The notes: generated by a model not told the origin, from the sequence alone. 64,000 bases of DNA from Protopterus annectens (GCF_019279795.1 NC_056748.1:704853095-704917094), one strand, 5' to 3'; positions 34,845 through 46,246 are shown, counted from the first letter of the stretch. Translations and numbers: made by a program.

Positions 34845-36030
34845 TAACTCAATGTGATCATTTGTTCAGTGGGCAACTTTGATACTATTTAAGCCACTTC
34901 TCTTGCTCAGTAGGTTTCTTTTGGACTATTTAAGCCACACCATTAAACATCCACAATTCAGAATGCATATTATACAATTTTTATTTTGTCCAAAATGCCT
35001 GGGATGGTGATACTGTATTTTAAGCCCTTCTTTTGACATTAAAGTCTAAGAAGCTGACTACATGTTGTGCAGGTGTCATTGTGATGTGATAAAACATGCT
35101 TCTTTTCCATTCTTGCATAACTGTTGTTTTATGTTTCTTGTACTGTGAATACCCATCTCTACAAAATAATAATAAAAAATAAGCAAAAACTAACCATTTT
35201 GTGCATACTGTGATCTAAGACAGACTACATTGTAACATTTTCAAGGAGTATGAATTAGGATTCGTAAAAGAGTTTGCTTGAAAATAAAATGTAGTATAGC
35301 CTTCATTTATCAAACAGAGAAAGGAGTCAATAACATACCCATGTAAGAAGGGGTAAGAATTCAGAGCGACCTGTCCTAAAATTAATATAATAAAAAATGC
35401 AGTTAGTATGCCTTTAATGATCTCTCAGTTGAGCCTATTTGCTTAGAGATATTGTTCTCCAAGATATTAGATGAACATAAATCATTCTGGAAGAGGAGAG
35501 GAGTGCAAATATACTAAATCACCATCAGGAACGCTGACTTATATTTTAATATCCTAAGTAAGGAAAGAGAAGCATGTGATATGTGTATGTATAGATACTG
35601 CCCACCCGCACACTCCCACGTGCACCGCCTCCCTCCTTCCCCCTTGAATGTTCCCTCTCTCACATGCCTCATAAGCTTTTGTTCAAGTACACCTCTTGAA
35701 GGACATGCATTGGCAGTTTTGCGGCTTCTGTACAGTTAACACAGAGTTCTTTGTATAACTGACTTTTTCTGAAGGAATTTTATAGGGAACTCTGGTTCTC
35801 TGTCACCATTTATTTATTAACTTTTTACAGAGTGTCAAAGGTGCTTCATTGGTTACCCCTTTCTCTACAGATTTAGTTTCTCCCCCACATCTCACTAGAA
35901 AATAAACGTGCAATCTCCAATGATGCTTGCTATTGCCTACATCATTCCTTTAAATCACTCCCAAAGGTGTTGGACCAAGGTGTGTGTTTTTTTTTTTTTT
36001 TGTAAATGGAAGTAGGATCATTTGCCTCCC
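34845..36030. other. No recognised feature
   Basis: AT-rich sequence with no ORF or repeat of note beyond a T-run near 35985. Confidence 0.45.
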
Positions 36031-36034
36031 TGGT

Positions 36035-36440
36035 ATTTATTTTATTTCTTTTTATTTATGTATCCTTTTGTTGACTGGCTTAGTCTCATTATACCAGTGG
36101 CCTCTTTTCAGGGCAGAGCTGAGGTAATATTATTCTGCTAATAGAAATTTGGCTTGGGCATCAGTGAACCTATCTTATTTGTTTCAATAGGTGCTGTGGT
36201 TTTTTTTTTTGTTTGTTTGTTTTATGTCCACCTGCACTACCACCAACTCAAGCAGAGTGGTCCTCAGTTTAACATTTTATCGTAAAGACTGTACCTCTAA
36301 TGCTGCATTGCAGTGTCAGGAACTGGGAAAAAAATGAATCTACTCAGCTGGAGTAGGAATAGAACCCACAGCTTTCTATTTTTTCAGCATCAAAGGTGAG
36401 TGTGTAGGCTGTTGAGTCTCTCAATGCTTTGTAGAGGTAG
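36035..36440 (-). mobile_element. DeuSINE-like element with L2-like LINE tail (Deu 2)
   Basis: The minus strand shows a B-box-like GGGTTCTATTCCTACTCCAG, then AGCATTAGAGGTACAGTCTT, AAAATGTTAAACTGAGGACC, and GATGCCCAAGCCAAATTTCT. These correspond to successive blocks of the DeuSINE core, including the CCTGGCCAAATTTC-type end. The 3' end reads CTCTGCCCTGAAAAGAGGCC and CCAGTCAACAAAAGGATACA with TAAATAAA, related to the L2-like LINE tail. A T-run near 36200 may mark a small internal insertion. Confidence 0.65.
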
Positions 36441-37930
36441 TTATTCCTTCTATGGACTGACTCAGTTGTTTCACCTGCTTTGTTTCTGAAAGATGATGAA
36501 GCGTACCTTGGTAAAATCTGGCACAGATGTGTTGTGCTTCTCTTCTTTATTATCTGGCAGCTTGTGTTTCATGATTATTTATCAATATTATTTTAATTTG
36601 AAAAAAAAACTGTCAGCTGTGTGAATACCTGTTTTGACATATGTTTGGCTGCAGTAAAAAACAGAAATCATTTCTAAAACTAAACTTTAACTCATTCAGG
36701 TCAGGGGGCTCAAAATAGTAGTGTAATTAATGTGATCAGTTTGTCAGTATGGTGTAATGGCAGTCAATGATGAAATGGGAACAAGTTACATCCTATACAT
36801 CTACGTTTGATTAACAAAGCCTCTGTTTGTGTACGGTGTGACTGAAATTCTTAATTCATGCTTATAAACAGACAACCATGACTACTTTGTCATAGCAGAG
36901 ATCAGTCCAATTAAAAATGTAAAAGCTTCAGTGCTTTCCAAAAGAGTTAACTAAGCTGAGTTACTTAGCTCACAGCAGTAGTGGGGAGTAACTATGCAGA
37001 ATTTGATGAAAGCTGATATAAGCATTCTGTATAAGTCAATACCCTTAAGCTATCAAGGAAGACATTCTCCTATGTGGAAAGGAGCTGAGCTGAGTTGCCA
37101 TTTGGGGGTGGCTGAAACATTTTGTCATTCAGGTAAGTATAATATATAAAAGACCAGCTGTCAAGTAACTGTCAAAAAATGAAACTATCCAATCAGCTGC
37201 TTTGGCCACTCTTAAAAAGAATTACTGTAGTGATGGCTGAAAAAATAGTTGCCCTGTTTCCTTTTTGTAAATATGACATATTCAAGACATTTCCCTATTT
37301 CATTTGCAGTTGAAAGGATAACTCTAGCTAGAATGTAGGTGTCTTATAAATTCTATTTCAGATTGTCCTTTCCTTAAGATAAAAAATGGATCCTTCTTCC
37401 TCTGACTTAGAAACAGGACTGTAAAAATGTGTCACATGGTTATGACTCAAAATTAAAAGAATATGGATGACCTAGAAATGCTGATTTTTATTAATTATGT
37501 TAGTAGTTTTTATTAATTAAATCTTTAGTAATGGCTTTCCAATAGGATAGTTTTCACTGTACTGCTTTAATTTCATTTTTTTTTATTTAAGGGTATAAAA
37601 GTTATGAAATGTATCAGTACATAAGTGGTTGGTTAGAAGATATGTAGCATAATCGTTTGTGTCACAAAGCACCATAATTATTTCCATAAGTATAATGAAG
37701 CTACCAAAACTGGGCTCAAAAACTGAATTATGTATGTTTTTTTTTTAAATCTCTAGCAAAATGCATAGCTACAATAAGCTAACATTTATTAAAAAAATAT
37801 TTGAGATGCTTTCTATGATAGTCTCAGGAAGCATCTGTTCTAGCACAGATTATAGACAAGAGCCTGATGTAGGTAGTAACTCGGTAGTGTACTGAATTGC
37901 TACAAGGCAGAACAAAAAAAAGAAGTCAAT
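36441..37930. other. No recognised feature
   Basis: AT-rich sequence with no convincing ORF on either strand. Confidence 0.45.
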
Positions 37931-37938
37931 ATATCTTG

Positions 37939-38225
37939 TCATCTTATATTAGAGAGCTGTATGTTTTCCTCAGAATTTTTTCCAAATATGTTTTCTCTAA
38001 ATACAAATGAATACATCTGCATTCTGTTCTGTGAAGCTGATTCTTTAAGGAACTGAAACGTTTCCCTGAGATGAAGTGACCCTGCAGTTTTTTTATTATT
38101 AAGTGGGGTCAAGATACAGGGATTGTCCAATGCATGTGTGTTGTAAGGCTTCTCATATGGCACTATTTCTTTTTGCCATAATCTAGTGGTAACCATTTTT
38201 TTATCAGTTTTGCTTAAGTTAGTAA
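37939..38225 (-). other. Exon-like ORF of unknown origin
   Basis: An open frame of about 95 codons runs from an in-frame TGA near 38223 to the stop at 37939. It includes TTRLWQKEIVPYEKPYNTH, HLRETFQFLKESASQN and MYSFVFRENIFGKN. It is not antisense to any repeat found here and has a balanced, protein-like composition. A TACTAAC branch-like sequence lies upstream, but no good pyrimidine tract or acceptor follows. It could be a decayed exon, a processed pseudogene fragment, or chance. It is on the same strand as the 45.5-kb candidate. No domain recognised. Confidence 0.25.
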
Positions 38226-38677
38226 CATTTCATAAAAAGCCGGTCTGTAGACTGATTGAAAACCATTACATTTTTCCTGTTCAAGTTTTGATGGACATTA
38301 AACTGGTACTACTTTCCATACCAAATCTGCATTATTCCCAGGATACCTTACTATGAGGATAAATGCAAGTTGCTTTTTTTTCTTTTCTAAGCAAAATCTT
38401 TGGGGAAAGTATTTTTTCTGATAGTTTCATTTAAATGCTTTGGTTTTGTTTATTAGTTTTTTCCCTACATGGAAACTTGCTTTGCAATGCTTGTCATGAT
38501 GTTTGTACATAATTAGTTCAAGAGCATTTCTGGGCTGTGATCAAAAGCACCTGCCCAGACAAAGTTGGCCTTGACCTGGGACATGTGGTGCTGTATGTTT
38601 CTGTTTGATGTTATTTCCTTATAACCACAGCAAAGAATGTTAACAATGTTAGTAAAGCTTGGTAATAATAATAATAA

Positions 38678-41275
38678 TAGGTTCATAGGTGTTTACTAGC
38701 CTAGTGACCACCAAGGACTTTTTATAGCCTAGCAATACATCCCAAATCTCTTGACAAGTACTGATACCCTTGATAAGTATAAGCAGGGCCTTGGGGGATG
38801 AAACATTAATAAGCAGGGGCCTGGGAGATGAACCATTTACAGGCTGCCTGTGTCCATTATAGACATAGGTGCCAAACCAGGGATGAATTTCTTGTTCCCC
38901 ATCCATGTATCCAAGTTACAGTTGAATTGGGTTAAGGAGAAACTGTGCTTCACATGGATAGGGAGCCTGTTCCAGAGAAGAGGTAGTCTCTGGGATACAT
39001 ACCTTTCTCCAACAGGTCCTACTTATATCATATGCAATGTTTAAGTCTTTAGATTGGGTAATTCTGGTGCTGTTTGTTTTGCAGATATTCAGGAGATCCA
39101 TCAGGATGGGGTCTGACAATGCCTTATATGCCAGGCACAGATCTCCCCTCAAAAGCCTGTAGGAGACAAAATACAGGGATAGGGCTATGAAGAGGTCTGC
39201 ATTGAACATGTTACTTACACCCTGTATTATTTTAGTGAGGAACCTCTGTGGATGTTCCAATTGTTGGATACACCTGGTTAGGTGCATGCCAAAGGGGACA
39301 TTGTACTCAATGATAGGTCTGATGACTGCCAAATACAGTGGAACAATAACTTCCTTGGGCCTAGACACCATACCTTTGTTTACACACTGCACAACATAGA
39401 ATGATTTCCTCATTACTGTAGATAAATGATGGTCAAAGGCTAGATTACTGTCTATGTGTCCCCCCTGTCTCTGACTACTAGGTCAACTCTTAGAGGTGTG
39501 TTGTCAATATGATAGTTACCAAGGGTGGATGACATCCCAAAGGATACTATTTTACATTTTTTGTCATTTCTTTTTTGTCCATGACTCTCACACCAGTTAT
39601 GTGTCTGTGTCAGCTGTTCCTGGAGAACATTTGTTTCAGTGGGGGAATTCTATGACTGCTCCTAATTTGCAAACATCTGCAAATTGAGTCAGCCAGAGGC
39701 CACTGCCATTGGCCTTGGCTTCAGAGAAGTAAATGCCTAAAAGGAGTTGTCCCAGGACCAATCTCTGAGGGACTCCAATTGTGACTGGTCTTTTAGAAGA
39801 GGTGGACTCCCATTTCTAACTTCCTATCTGGACCCAGCTGACTTTCCACTGGGTGGCATAAGGGGTTATACCTAACCTCTTGAATTTGTCAATAGTGGGG
39901 TACTCTGTCAAATGCCTTGGTCAGGTCAAGACAGGCAATGTGAACCAATTTGCCTTTACCCATTGCTTTGGTGACCTCCTCAAAGAAGTCCACCAGGTTG
40001 AGTAGGCATGCATTGCCCTTGACTAAACCAGATTGGGTTAGGTCCAGGGTCTGGAGGTTTCCTATCTCATTACTGAATATTTCCATGATAATTCATTCCA
40101 TGGCTTTGCATATGAGACTAATGAGCCTTATGGGTCTGTAGATGTCCAACCTTTGTGCAGAGGGATGGCTGTTGCTGTTCTCCATTCATGATGCATGAAG
40201 CCTGTTTGGAGGCTGTAGGTAAATAGCAACTCCAGAAGCCCTGATAGGTCATGTTCCATGCTATTTAGAAGGCATCCTAGGATATTGTCTGGACCCAGTA
40301 ATGCAGTGTTCTTGGTCTTAGAGAGAGCATTAAGGACTTTTTCCAGAGTGATAGCAGGGGAAATTATATTTGATGGTATTTCCTGAGGGAAGGTTGGGGG
40401 GGGGGTAACACTGGAGCTGAATTTTTCAGCCGGTAGGTTTGCTGTATCTTCTAGTTCAGTTTAGATGCCTCATTAGCAATGAGCTCTGCACACAATTGTG
40501 TTTTGCCTTTGAGGTTCTGGACATAGCTAAATAATCCCTTGTGGTTGTCCTTGCCCTGGGAGGCCACATTTACCTCACATTTGGTTTTGTTAGACTTTAT
40601 TTGTGTTCTGAGCTGCTTGTTTAGTTTGATGAGAGTGCTTTTATCCTGCTGGGTTCTCCACCTCCTAATTTTTCCCATGATTTTCTAACTTCTGTTATAC
40701 ACCCTATTTATGTTGTGATTCTACCAGGGTGGCTTGTTTTTTGTTTTAGTTCTGTATTTTTCCTGGTGGGTACAGCTGCTTCTATTCAGCTATTACCATG
40801 CTTGAATAGGGTTTCTATGAACATTTCTGCATAGGCAGCAGTGTTCTCAGGGTTTATGGAGTTTTGCAGTTTTGCCAGGTTATTACTTAATAGTAAGAAG
40901 TTAGCCTTAGAGTAGTTGCTGAACATTCCAGGGTTAGTTGAGGTTCCAGGTTTTATATTTACTTCAAAGGAGACCATTTTGTAGTCTGACCTTACCAGAG
41001 AAGACATCACACTAGGAAGTGTGCAGCACTCTCCCATATAAGTGAGTACCAGTTCCAGTATGTTTGTACTCCTGGTTGGTGTATTGACAGTCTGGTCCAG
41101 GGAGTTTGTGTTTACAAAATCCAGGAATATCAATGCCTGTACATTTGGTGTCATATATGATTCCCAGTTAATAGTGGTGTCATTAAAGTTGCCTATAAAT
41201 AAGGTATCGGGTTGGATGGTGAGTGTTTCCAGTACATTTAAGTACATGTTATGGGTTTCCTGGGTCACATAATAA
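38678..41275 (-). mobile_element. CR1 LINE copy E, 5'-truncated in the endonuclease
   Basis: The 3' end is AATAATAGGTTCATAGGTGT near 38680. It runs through 3' UTR, RT C-terminus, RT core, linker and the C-terminal half of the endonuclease, ending near 41275. No ORF1 remains. It retains the most of ORF2 among the minus-strand copies. Confidence 0.88.
38916..41268 (-). pseudogene. CR1 copy E ORF2 remnant (EN half, linker, RT)
   Basis: Broken frames in order: endonuclease half (IQPDTLFIGNFNDTTINWES with GNFN for the usual GDFN, NTPTRSTNILELVLTYMGEC, SLVRSDYKMVSFEVN with SDY for SDH) at 40786-41268; linker KLNKQLRTQIKSNKTKCEVN (40451-40678); RT start GNLQTLDLTQSGLVKGNACL with LDLTKAFDRVPHY, motif A Asp retained (39889-40086); and C-terminal domain VPLYLAVIRPIIEYNVPFGM to SNMFNADLFIALSLYFVSYR (38916-39413). 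The changes at GDFN and SDH remove key endonuclease residues. Confidence 0.8.
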
Positions 41276-41383
41276 AAAGCTTTTTTGTGTTATATAATGG
41301 ACTTAACAACTTAGTGTTGAAAATACAACTTTTTCTGAGAAATCTGCATTGTTTCTGAGGTATTCCATAGTCAGGATAGACAG

Positions 41384-41826
41384 TATTCATTTTCAGAAAT
41401 TTTGTACTAACTGTATAACAGGGGGGAAAAATAAGCTCCACATTTTGGTAACTAGCAAATTATCATACCTCTTGATATTTATAGTTAATGATTATACAAA
41501 CCGAAAGTAGAAACCACGTCACCACAAATTACGGGCTATGCTTTCTAATAAGTAAGCCATTTCAATATTAAATTCTCAATATTGCATAATAAAGTCTTTA
41601 TCAATAGGATGAATTATGCAATATTGAGAATTTAATATTGAAATGGCTTACTTATTAGAAAGCATAGCCCATAATTTGTGGTGACGTGGTTTCTACTTTC
41701 AGTATGTATAATCATTAACCATAAATATCAAGAGGTATGATAATCTGCTAGTTACCAAAATGTGGAGCTCATCAACGCACCCCCACCCCCATTATATAGT
41801 TAGTACAACATTTCTGAAAATGAATA
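41384..41826. repeat. Large palindrome (~207-bp arms, 22-nt spacer)
   Basis: The left arm about 41384-41590 and right arm 41613-41826 are reverse complements. For example CAAATTACGGGCTATGCTTT on the left pairs with AAAGCATAGCCCATAATTTG on the right. The outer parts pair as TATTCATTTTCAGAAAT with ATTTCTGAAAATGAATA. Mismatches are few in the inner 150 bp and cluster at a G/C run near 41425/41780. It could be a foldback MITE or the product of a strand-switch event. No coding capacity. Confidence 0.92.
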
Positions 41827-42283
41827 GTAATATTTAGGACACATGCTTCAGAATAACACCAGACATGGTGGAAGCAGTTGAGTGGAAACTGACTAATACA
41901 ATACCATACTTGGCAACAGTTGTTTCATGGGATGGGTCAGCAGATGCTGTTGTCAACACCACAGAAGATAAAAGTGTACAAGAGACCATTGAAAAGATAT
42001 TCCTGTACCTCATGCCACAGAGATGCAGGAAAGATATCATTTAAATGGATTATAACAGTTTGTTGATTGTTTTATGGTTGAAATAATATGATTGACAATG
42101 TGAAATGTTTCAAAACAACTGATAAGCAGAAATGGAGCTGCATGGAGGTTGCCGTATGTATTTACAACCCATATACTACCCATGTAGGTGGGATTTTGTA
42201 TAATTTTTCAGTGAAACCTTGTGCTGTAGCTGACCTTATAATAGAAACAGCAATATGTGTGTGTGTGTGCATCTGTGCATGTG

Positions 42284-42284
42284 A

Positions 42285-42340
<56 letters not shown>
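42284..42340. repeat. (AT)n microsatellite
   Basis: A pure AT run followed by GTGTGT. A second AT run at 42646-42698 lies on the other side of SINE 3. Confidence 0.97.
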
Positions 42341-42355
<15 letters not shown>

Positions 42356-42369
42356 GGTGTGTGTGTTAA

Positions 42370-42643
42370 TGTATCCATCCTCAACCCCTTTTCCAAATGG
42401 GGTCAGGGTGTCACTTCAACAGTGACAATCATCTCTAGCCAAAGTTTACACCACCAGGTGGCCAATTTACAGTGTCCAGTCCATCTACTGCATGTTTTTG
42501 CAATGTGGGAGGGAACCAAAGCACCCAGAGGAAACCCAAATGACCGCAGGGAGGACTGTCAGACTCCACACATAAGGCACCCCAGCTGAGAATTGAACCT
42601 GTGAACCTCTTGCTGTGAGGCAACAGTGCTAACCTCTGCATCA

Positions 42644-42646
<3 letters not shown>
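42370..42646 (-). mobile_element. V-SINE/HE1-like SINE with a different tail (SINE 3)
   Basis: The minus-strand head reads GATGCAGAGGTTAGCACTGT, TGCCTCACAGCAAGAGGTTC, and ACAGGTTCAATTCTCAGC, with good A and B boxes. The core reads GGGTTTCCTCTGGGTGCTTT and GGTTCCCTCCCACATTGC. Unlike SINEs 1 and 2, the 3' part (GTGTAAACTTTGGCTAGAG, CCATTTGGAAAAGGGGTTG) does not match the L2-like LINE tail. It sits between two AT microsatellites. Confidence 0.75.
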
Positions 42647-42709
<63 letters not shown>

Positions 42710-42711
42710 TA

Positions 42712-44638
42712 TCATAGGATCATAGGAGGTTACTAGGCTAATGGTTCTGTGGCACTTACAAGCCTAGCCAAGATTTATCCCCAAAAAAGAAACCTCAGTC
42801 AGCATCTGTCACCCCTGTCAATGATGGACAAAGATGGAACCTCTGGGACAAATTTGTGGTTTCCCATCCACTCATCAAGGTTGTGCTTGAAGAGGGTCAG
42901 TAAGGTACTCTGTTTGACATGTGTCTCTCCAGCACGTTTTGTTGATGTTGCATATTAGATTTAGGCCTATCAAGCAGGCAATGTGCGAGGAGTTAGACTT
43001 ACAAATAAGGAGCATCTCTAGTAGGGCAGGGTCTGAGATTGCCTTGTAGGAGGACACAGATCACCTCTGAGCAATCTGTATGATACCAAGTAGAGTGATA
43101 GTGATTTGAGCATGTCTGCATAGGACAGATGTTGAAGGCCATGGATTCTCTTTGTGAGGTATTTCTGTGGGCTTTCCAGTTGGTACAGGTGTTTGGAGTG
43201 GTACATACCAAATGGGGCATTATAGTCAATTATAGGTCTAATGAGGGAGGAGTACAGAGAGGTAATAACCTCTTTTTTCTGGATGCAAGTCCTTTACTTA
43301 TGAGATGAACCAAGTAAAAGGCTTTTCTGACCACTGCCACCACATGATGGTCAAATGTGAGATTGTGATTACCTGAGTACCCAGGTCTCTCACCATGGGT
43401 TGTGTGCTTAGGGGTTTGCTGTTGATGTGGTAATAGTAGGGGCTGTGTTTTTTTCGAATGGTATAATAATACATTTTTTTGTATTTAATTTAAAGCTGTG
43501 ACTTTGGCACCAGTTATTTGTAGCTGTGAGACCCTCTTGCAATATGTTAATGTCATTTGGGGAGTCAATGACAGCACCCAACTTACAGTCATCCACGAAC
43601 TTGGTCAGCCACAGGCCCTTGGTCTTTCCCTGCACCTCTGAGAAGTGCATGTCAAACAGTAGGTGTCCCGGACAGATCCCTGGGGAAACCACTAGTGACG
43701 GGTCTGCTGTCAAAGGTGGTGGCACCTATTTTGACCTTGTGGGTCCTATCTGTGAGCCAGTTGACCATCCATGTGAAGAGATAGAGATTAACACCAAGTT
43801 GTGTTAGTTTTTCAATGAGGCCCAAGTGGAGTATTGTGTCAAAGGCCTTGGCCTGGTCAAGGGAAGCTGTATGTACTGACTTTCCCTCATCCAGGGCCTT
43901 GGTGACGGTCTCATAGAAGTCAACTAGGTTCAATAGGTAAGGTCTGCCCCTGACGAATCTGAATTGGGTGGGGTCAAGTGTTTGGAGATTGCCTATGTCT
44001 TGTTTATTAGATCCATAATAATACGCTCCATGGCTTTACAGATCAGACTTGTAAAGCTAACGGAGTGATAGTTTCCCAAGTCAGTAGTGGCACCAACTTT
44101 ATGCAAGGAGATAATAATGGTGGTTCTTCAATCCGCTGGAATGAAGCCTGTAATTAGGCTGTGATTGAATAGAGTGCTCAGTGCCAAAGCTAGTTCTTGC
44201 TGGAGATGGTGCAGAATACAGCCTGGGATATTATCAGGTCCCATGGAAGCTGTGTTCTTTGCCTTGGATAGGGCCTTTAACAATTGCTCTACATGGATGT
44301 GAGGTGTGGGACTATTATCAGGGATGTCAACTGGGCCTTTGGGGGTGATAAAGGGGTGAAGTTTGCACTGAACCTATCAGCTAGTAGGTTGGCTAAGTCG
44401 GCAGGATCAGTGTAAGTGGTACCATTAAGTACTAATTCAAAACAAACTTGAGCTTTGCCATGGAGGATCCTAATGTAACTGAAGAAGGACTTGTATATAT
44501 AAAATGGGTGTAATAGCTGTTAGTTAACATTGATAAGAGTGAACACTGTTTTGAGTTAGTTTTTTGCCTGCTGGCAGATCCTTGTGAAGGATCATAGTAC
44601 TGCAGAGTGTGGGGATTTTCCCTTTCCCCACTGTTGTG

Positions 44639-44640
<2 letters not shown>
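42712..44640 (-). mobile_element. CR1 LINE copy F, 5'-truncated
   Basis: The 3' end is ATCATAGGATCATAGGAGGT directly after an AT microsatellite. Antisense RT fragments include VDFYETVTKALDEGKSVHTA, LDQAKAFDTILHLG (motif A, 43652-43933), a motif B relic (VVSPGICPGHLLFDMHFSEV) and KFVDDCKLGAVI for FADD (43408-43725). The 5' limit is in the linker near 44640, where GGGATTTTCCCTTTCCCCAC still aligns with copy H. Confidence 0.82.
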
Positions 44641-44699
<59 letters not shown>

Positions 44700-44705
44700 G
44701 TATAA

Positions 44706-44752
<47 letters not shown>

Positions 44753-44757
44753 TATAC
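44641..44757. repeat. (AT)n microsatellite
   Basis: Two AT runs joined by AAATGTATAAATG. Further AT or GA runs follow the MITE at 45114-45162 and again at 45282-45340. Confidence 0.97.
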
Positions 44758-44765
44758 ACACACAT

Positions 44766-45113
44766 ATGGGTCCTCTTCACATGGTTGGCTTTTCAGAAAG
44801 TCGACTTTCATATGGCCGAGACCTTATGATAGACTTTCGAAAAGCCGACCATGGGGAACTGCTATCTCCGTACAGTGCAGAATGGAAAAATGTCCTCTTC
44901 CGCACTGTATGGTAGTGCGATCTCGGAGTTGGTATATTTAAGTTACGGGGGGTGTGGGGATGCAGGGGTGCTTGTCCCCCTGCTAAGAGTTGAAAGGTAA
45001 GTGTTTGGTGTATATGTGTTTATTTTACATGGTCGGCTTTTCAAAAGTCGATCATATAGTCTCGGCCATATGAAAGTCGACTTTCTGAAGAGTCGACCAT
45101 GTAAAGTAGATCC

Positions 45114-45115
<2 letters not shown>
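44766..45115. mobile_element. MITE with ~87-bp TIRs that are themselves hairpins
   Basis: TIRs lie at about 44768-44854 and 45027-45113; the outer ends read GGGTCCTCTTCACATGG and its counterpart GGATCTACTTTACATGG. Each TIR contains its own inverted repeat around TATGGCCGAGAC (for example CATGGTCGGCTTTTC against a second arm ending CGACCATG). The interior also has a GTACAGTGC/GCACTGTATGG inverted pair. TA dinucleotides at both edges, inside AT repeats, fit a Tc1/mariner-type TA target. There is no transposase. Confidence 0.75.
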
Positions 45116-45163
<48 letters not shown>

Positions 45164-45277
45164 CAGGAGGTGTGGGGGTATGTTGTTTTTCATTTTTTTT
45201 TAATATTTTGACTATTCAGTCTTTTTAGATTGATGTTTATATAAATGCTCTTTTGAGTGTTTGCTCTTAGCTGAAAC

Positions 45278-45343
<66 letters not shown>

Positions 45344-45454
45344 GAGCTATAGATAGTATGTACAAAATTATTTAAAAAGATGTAAATGCAAAGGTACAAA
45401 ATAACAAAGTGAAAATATAAGAAAAAACAGCAAACTGTATGCCATCCGGTTCAT

Positions 45455-45771
45455 TTATAGGGAGTAAAGTACTGATGCCACTGATATCAATGGTATTTCC
45501 TTCTTATAATTCCTGCCTGAGAAGTTAACCTGCATTTCACAACAGTTGCACTTATAATTGTTGTGAAGAAAGTCTTTCATCTTGGTTTGGAATGCTAACA
45601 ACATATTTTGTTGTCTCACTTTGGCTGGGATAATGTTCTGAGAAGTTAGTCCTAACTTGGAAAATGGGTTTTCACCAACAAAAGTTAAAAATGCTGGTCT
45701 AATTATATTAACGGTGTCCATATTATGGCTCCCTGTTGAAATATTGTCACTAGAAATGCTGTTGCCAAATG
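45455..45771 (-). CDS. Candidate host exon (terminal), unknown gene
   Basis: On the minus strand CTGTTTTTCTTTTTCAG, a strong pyrimidine tract with AG, ends at 45772. An open frame then runs about 105 codons to TAA at 45455. It includes NSISSDNISTGSHNMD, RPAFLTFVGENPFSKL, QNIIPAKVRQQNMLLAFQTK and NYKCNCCEMQVNFSGR. The first codon is split after one base (phase 1). There is no overlap with any repeat found here. An internal CAG/GTTAAC near 45530 could serve as a donor, which would make it an internal exon. I do not recognise the protein. It could be a last exon of a gene read right to left, or a chance open stretch. Confidence 0.35.
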
Positions 45772-46007
45772 CTGAAAAAGAAAAACAGACTGAAAACACA
45801 TGAGAAGAGTGAATCTTAAAAACTAAACTATAGAAACTTTAAATTATCTATACCAACTCCAAGATTGCCATAAATGAGAGAAAAGGGAATATTCTGAGAA
45901 ATGGCAATCTGACTTAATATATGTAAGTCTGATCTTTTGACTATTCAGTCTCCACAGTTTGGCACTCAGTCTAGAGGGTCACAGCATTTCAAATAATTAC
46001 CCCTCAT

Positions 46008-46246
46008 TGTACGGTGGTGGTGCTGCAGTAACGTTCTCGCCTCACAGTAAGATGTTGTCCTGTTCGACTCTCTGTTAGAGCGTCTTCTGTGTGGTGGCAT
46101 GCATGAATGGGCGTACCTTAGTTGAAGGTTGTGCATCAGGGCCAGCAACTCGGCACGTAAAAATCTACTGCCAATCATTAGCGGACCGGAGTTCCGCTGT
46201 GGTGACCCCTAACCGGGAAAAGCCGAAAGACACAACAACAACAACT
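46008..46246 (+). mobile_element. tRNA-derived SINE with a second LINE-type tail (SINE 4)
   Basis: The head GTGGTGGTGCTGCAGTAACG, CTCGCCTCACAGTAAGATGT and CTGTTCGACTC contains A- and B-box-like blocks related to the V-SINE heads. The 3' part reads GACCGGAGTTCCGCTGTGGT, GACCCCTAACCGGGAAAAGC and CGAAAGACACAACAACAACA. The GTGGCGACCCC ... AAGCCGAAAG block is known from fish LINE/SINE 3' tails. This tail differs from SINEs 1-3. Confidence 0.7.

Noticed and set aside
44432-44811. Ile/Tyr-rich antisense ORFs
   Set aside because: They read AT microsatellites, which are open in every frame.
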